Below, one piece after another: positions 62,605-64,000 of a DNA stretch of 64,000 bases (positions are counted from its first letter, which is position 1; the number at the start of each line of letters is the position of its first letter). Source of the stretch: Strigops habroptila (Eukaryota > Chordata > Aves > Psittaciformes > Psittacidae); NCBI RefSeq assembly GCF_004027225.2, contig NC_044284.2:14054501-14118500 (forward strand), given 5' to 3'. The notes beneath the pieces are model-generated. The model did no database searches, was not told the origin of the DNA, and saw only the letters and a program-made list of their open reading frames with translations. The translations under genes were made by a program, and so were the position numbers.

Positions 62605-64000
62605 CCCGTGATCACAGTGCTGTATAGGCTTATGTAAGGGACCTGGGAGAAGGGAATATGTTCACAACTCATTATTTTGCCCAGCTCCTTTGCTCTCGTT
62701 TCCAGTGATGAGAGCTATTAGCATGAGGCATTCTGGTTTTGCTAAAGGGAAAGAAGTAGGAGCATTTAACATTGCTTAATGTAAACAAGGTTGTTTTAGC
62801 TTTGTTTCAGTTTTACTGTTTGAGGGCAGACTAGCAATTTACTCATGAGAAACAAAGCCATAGAATTATTTTTATGGTCTTAAAATCTCTAGAATTTTGT
62901 CAACCAGCAATGCTGGTTAAACTTCAATAGCTTTATTGCCACTAGGAATTAATGGAATTAACTACAGTCGGGTACACTTAATATGAGCTAAAGCTACAGC
63001 CATTTCTTCTTTCCATGTGCCACCTCTGTTACTGCTTTCAGTCTGTGTCACAACTCCTGTGTCATGATGATGTTTCCAAGCCTTCTGGACAGTGACAGTC
63101 CCATTGTAGAAGAGCCTCTTTTGCCCCTCAGTTGTGCTGGATTTGCATCTGGTTCATGGTGTCAAATTTTTCTCCATGTGTAGAGGGGCCTTGAACATCT
63201 GAAAGGCCTTCTAGGTTTCAGAGAGGAAGAACATTTGCAGAAACAGGGAGAAAGTATATGCAATTATTCTGCTGTTCTTTTGGCTGCTCATTTTTAGTGG
63301 CTGCATGAAATAATTCTAAACTTGAGCATTTACAGGGGAATAGAAACAAAGGGGTTCTTCCCTGGTGCTACCTGGTGATTCTAACATAGAGCTGCCCATT
63401 TTTTGCCAGAGTAGGAGTGTGGGACAAGGTCTGTGTCTGCCTCATGCTGTTCCTCCCTTTTGCAAAAGTACTCCTGTGACTCTGGAAGAGGTGGGCTGTT
63501 GTTTGGAAAAGCCTCTTCCTATTTCTATTGTTTCCTTGTCTCAAAGAATAGCCTTGGATAAATGGCATTTAGCTTGACATGAATTTTGTTGTTTTTAATT
63601 CAAGCAGCAGCTTCAGTGAATGGTTATCAAATATCATCACGCTGCTTACTTTTTAAAGGAAATGGAAAAAGTGTCTGACACAAAGGCGTCTGAAATGAAG
63701 CACTTGATTATCATAGTATATCAAGAACACATCTACTGGAAATGCTGTGTGAGAGTGTTAAAAACAAAACAGGTTTATTTAGTCCTGAGTGCTTAGAACT
63801 GAAAAGAATGGATGGAAAACAGGTTTTCCTGAGAAATAAACTTAGGTGCTTCAAATTGTGCTACTTGCAGTACCTTGCAATAGGTATTTTAGTAGTATGC
63901 ATAATAAATGTGAAGTTGTTATTTAGTAATGTGAACAATAATGTCAGCAATATGAGTAATGGGTATATGTAATAAGGATGGGTAATGACAGTCCAGCAGC

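Larger units (their letters stand above)
56641..64000. other. intergenic DNA to the window end, no gene seen
   Basis: AT-rich with no supported coding region. Contents are T16 near 58299, a pyrimidine-rich block (58640-58980) open in two + frames but without family resemblance, a MIR-like relic (59585-59645), short tandem repeats (60783-60808 and 61378-61417) and a G-rich block (62582-62604). Confidence 0.65.

Overview
The window looks like bird nuclear DNA. It is AT-rich, intron- and repeat-poor vertebrate sequence. It carries several CR1-type LINE fragments with the avian 3' tail (the tandem ATTCTATG-like ending), and one unmistakable vertebrate gene, ZNF281 (also called ZBP-99), on the + strand. 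The species cannot be fixed from the sequence alone.

Layout. Positions 1-43560 are non-coding as far as I can support. This stretch holds a rearranged CR1 piece at 5140-6738, five shorter CR1 tails, several faint MIR-like SINE relics, a strong CTCF-like motif at 8044-8057, an AT microsatellite near 13.7 kb, and a few blocks that read like conserved regulatory DNA (24.8-25.7, 29.9-30.7 and 40.4-40.7 kb). Positions 43560-45080 form a CpG island with the ZNF281 promoter, 5' UTR and start of the coding region. The 885-residue coding region (44361-47018) lies uninterrupted in one exon. It encodes an N-terminal low-complexity region, four zinc fingers, and a long C-terminal region with a triplicated 22-23-residue module. 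The 3' UTR probably ends after the AATAAA at 48697. From 48.7 kb to the end the sequence is again intergenic, with one larger CR1 copy (55890-56640), one MIR relic and simple repeats.

How it works together. Only one protein is convincingly encoded. ZNF281 is a GC-rich-DNA-binding regulator linked in mammals to pluripotency and epithelial-mesenchymal transition. The flanks look like a gene-poor regulatory landscape. In human, ZNF281 lies between NR5A2 and KIF14, and KIF14 shares its orientation, so KIF14 would be expected beyond the left edge. I found no convincing KIF14 or NR5A2 exon here.

Most interesting leads: a perfect 8-mer miR-34 site just after the ZNF281 stop codon; a stop codon embedded in a consensus splice donor; a 42-nt exon-like segment at 42008-42049 that resembles the TM7 exon of class B/adhesion GPCR genes; and three phase-compatible exon-like segments at 28.1-34.4 kb. 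The last two are hypotheses, not gene calls.
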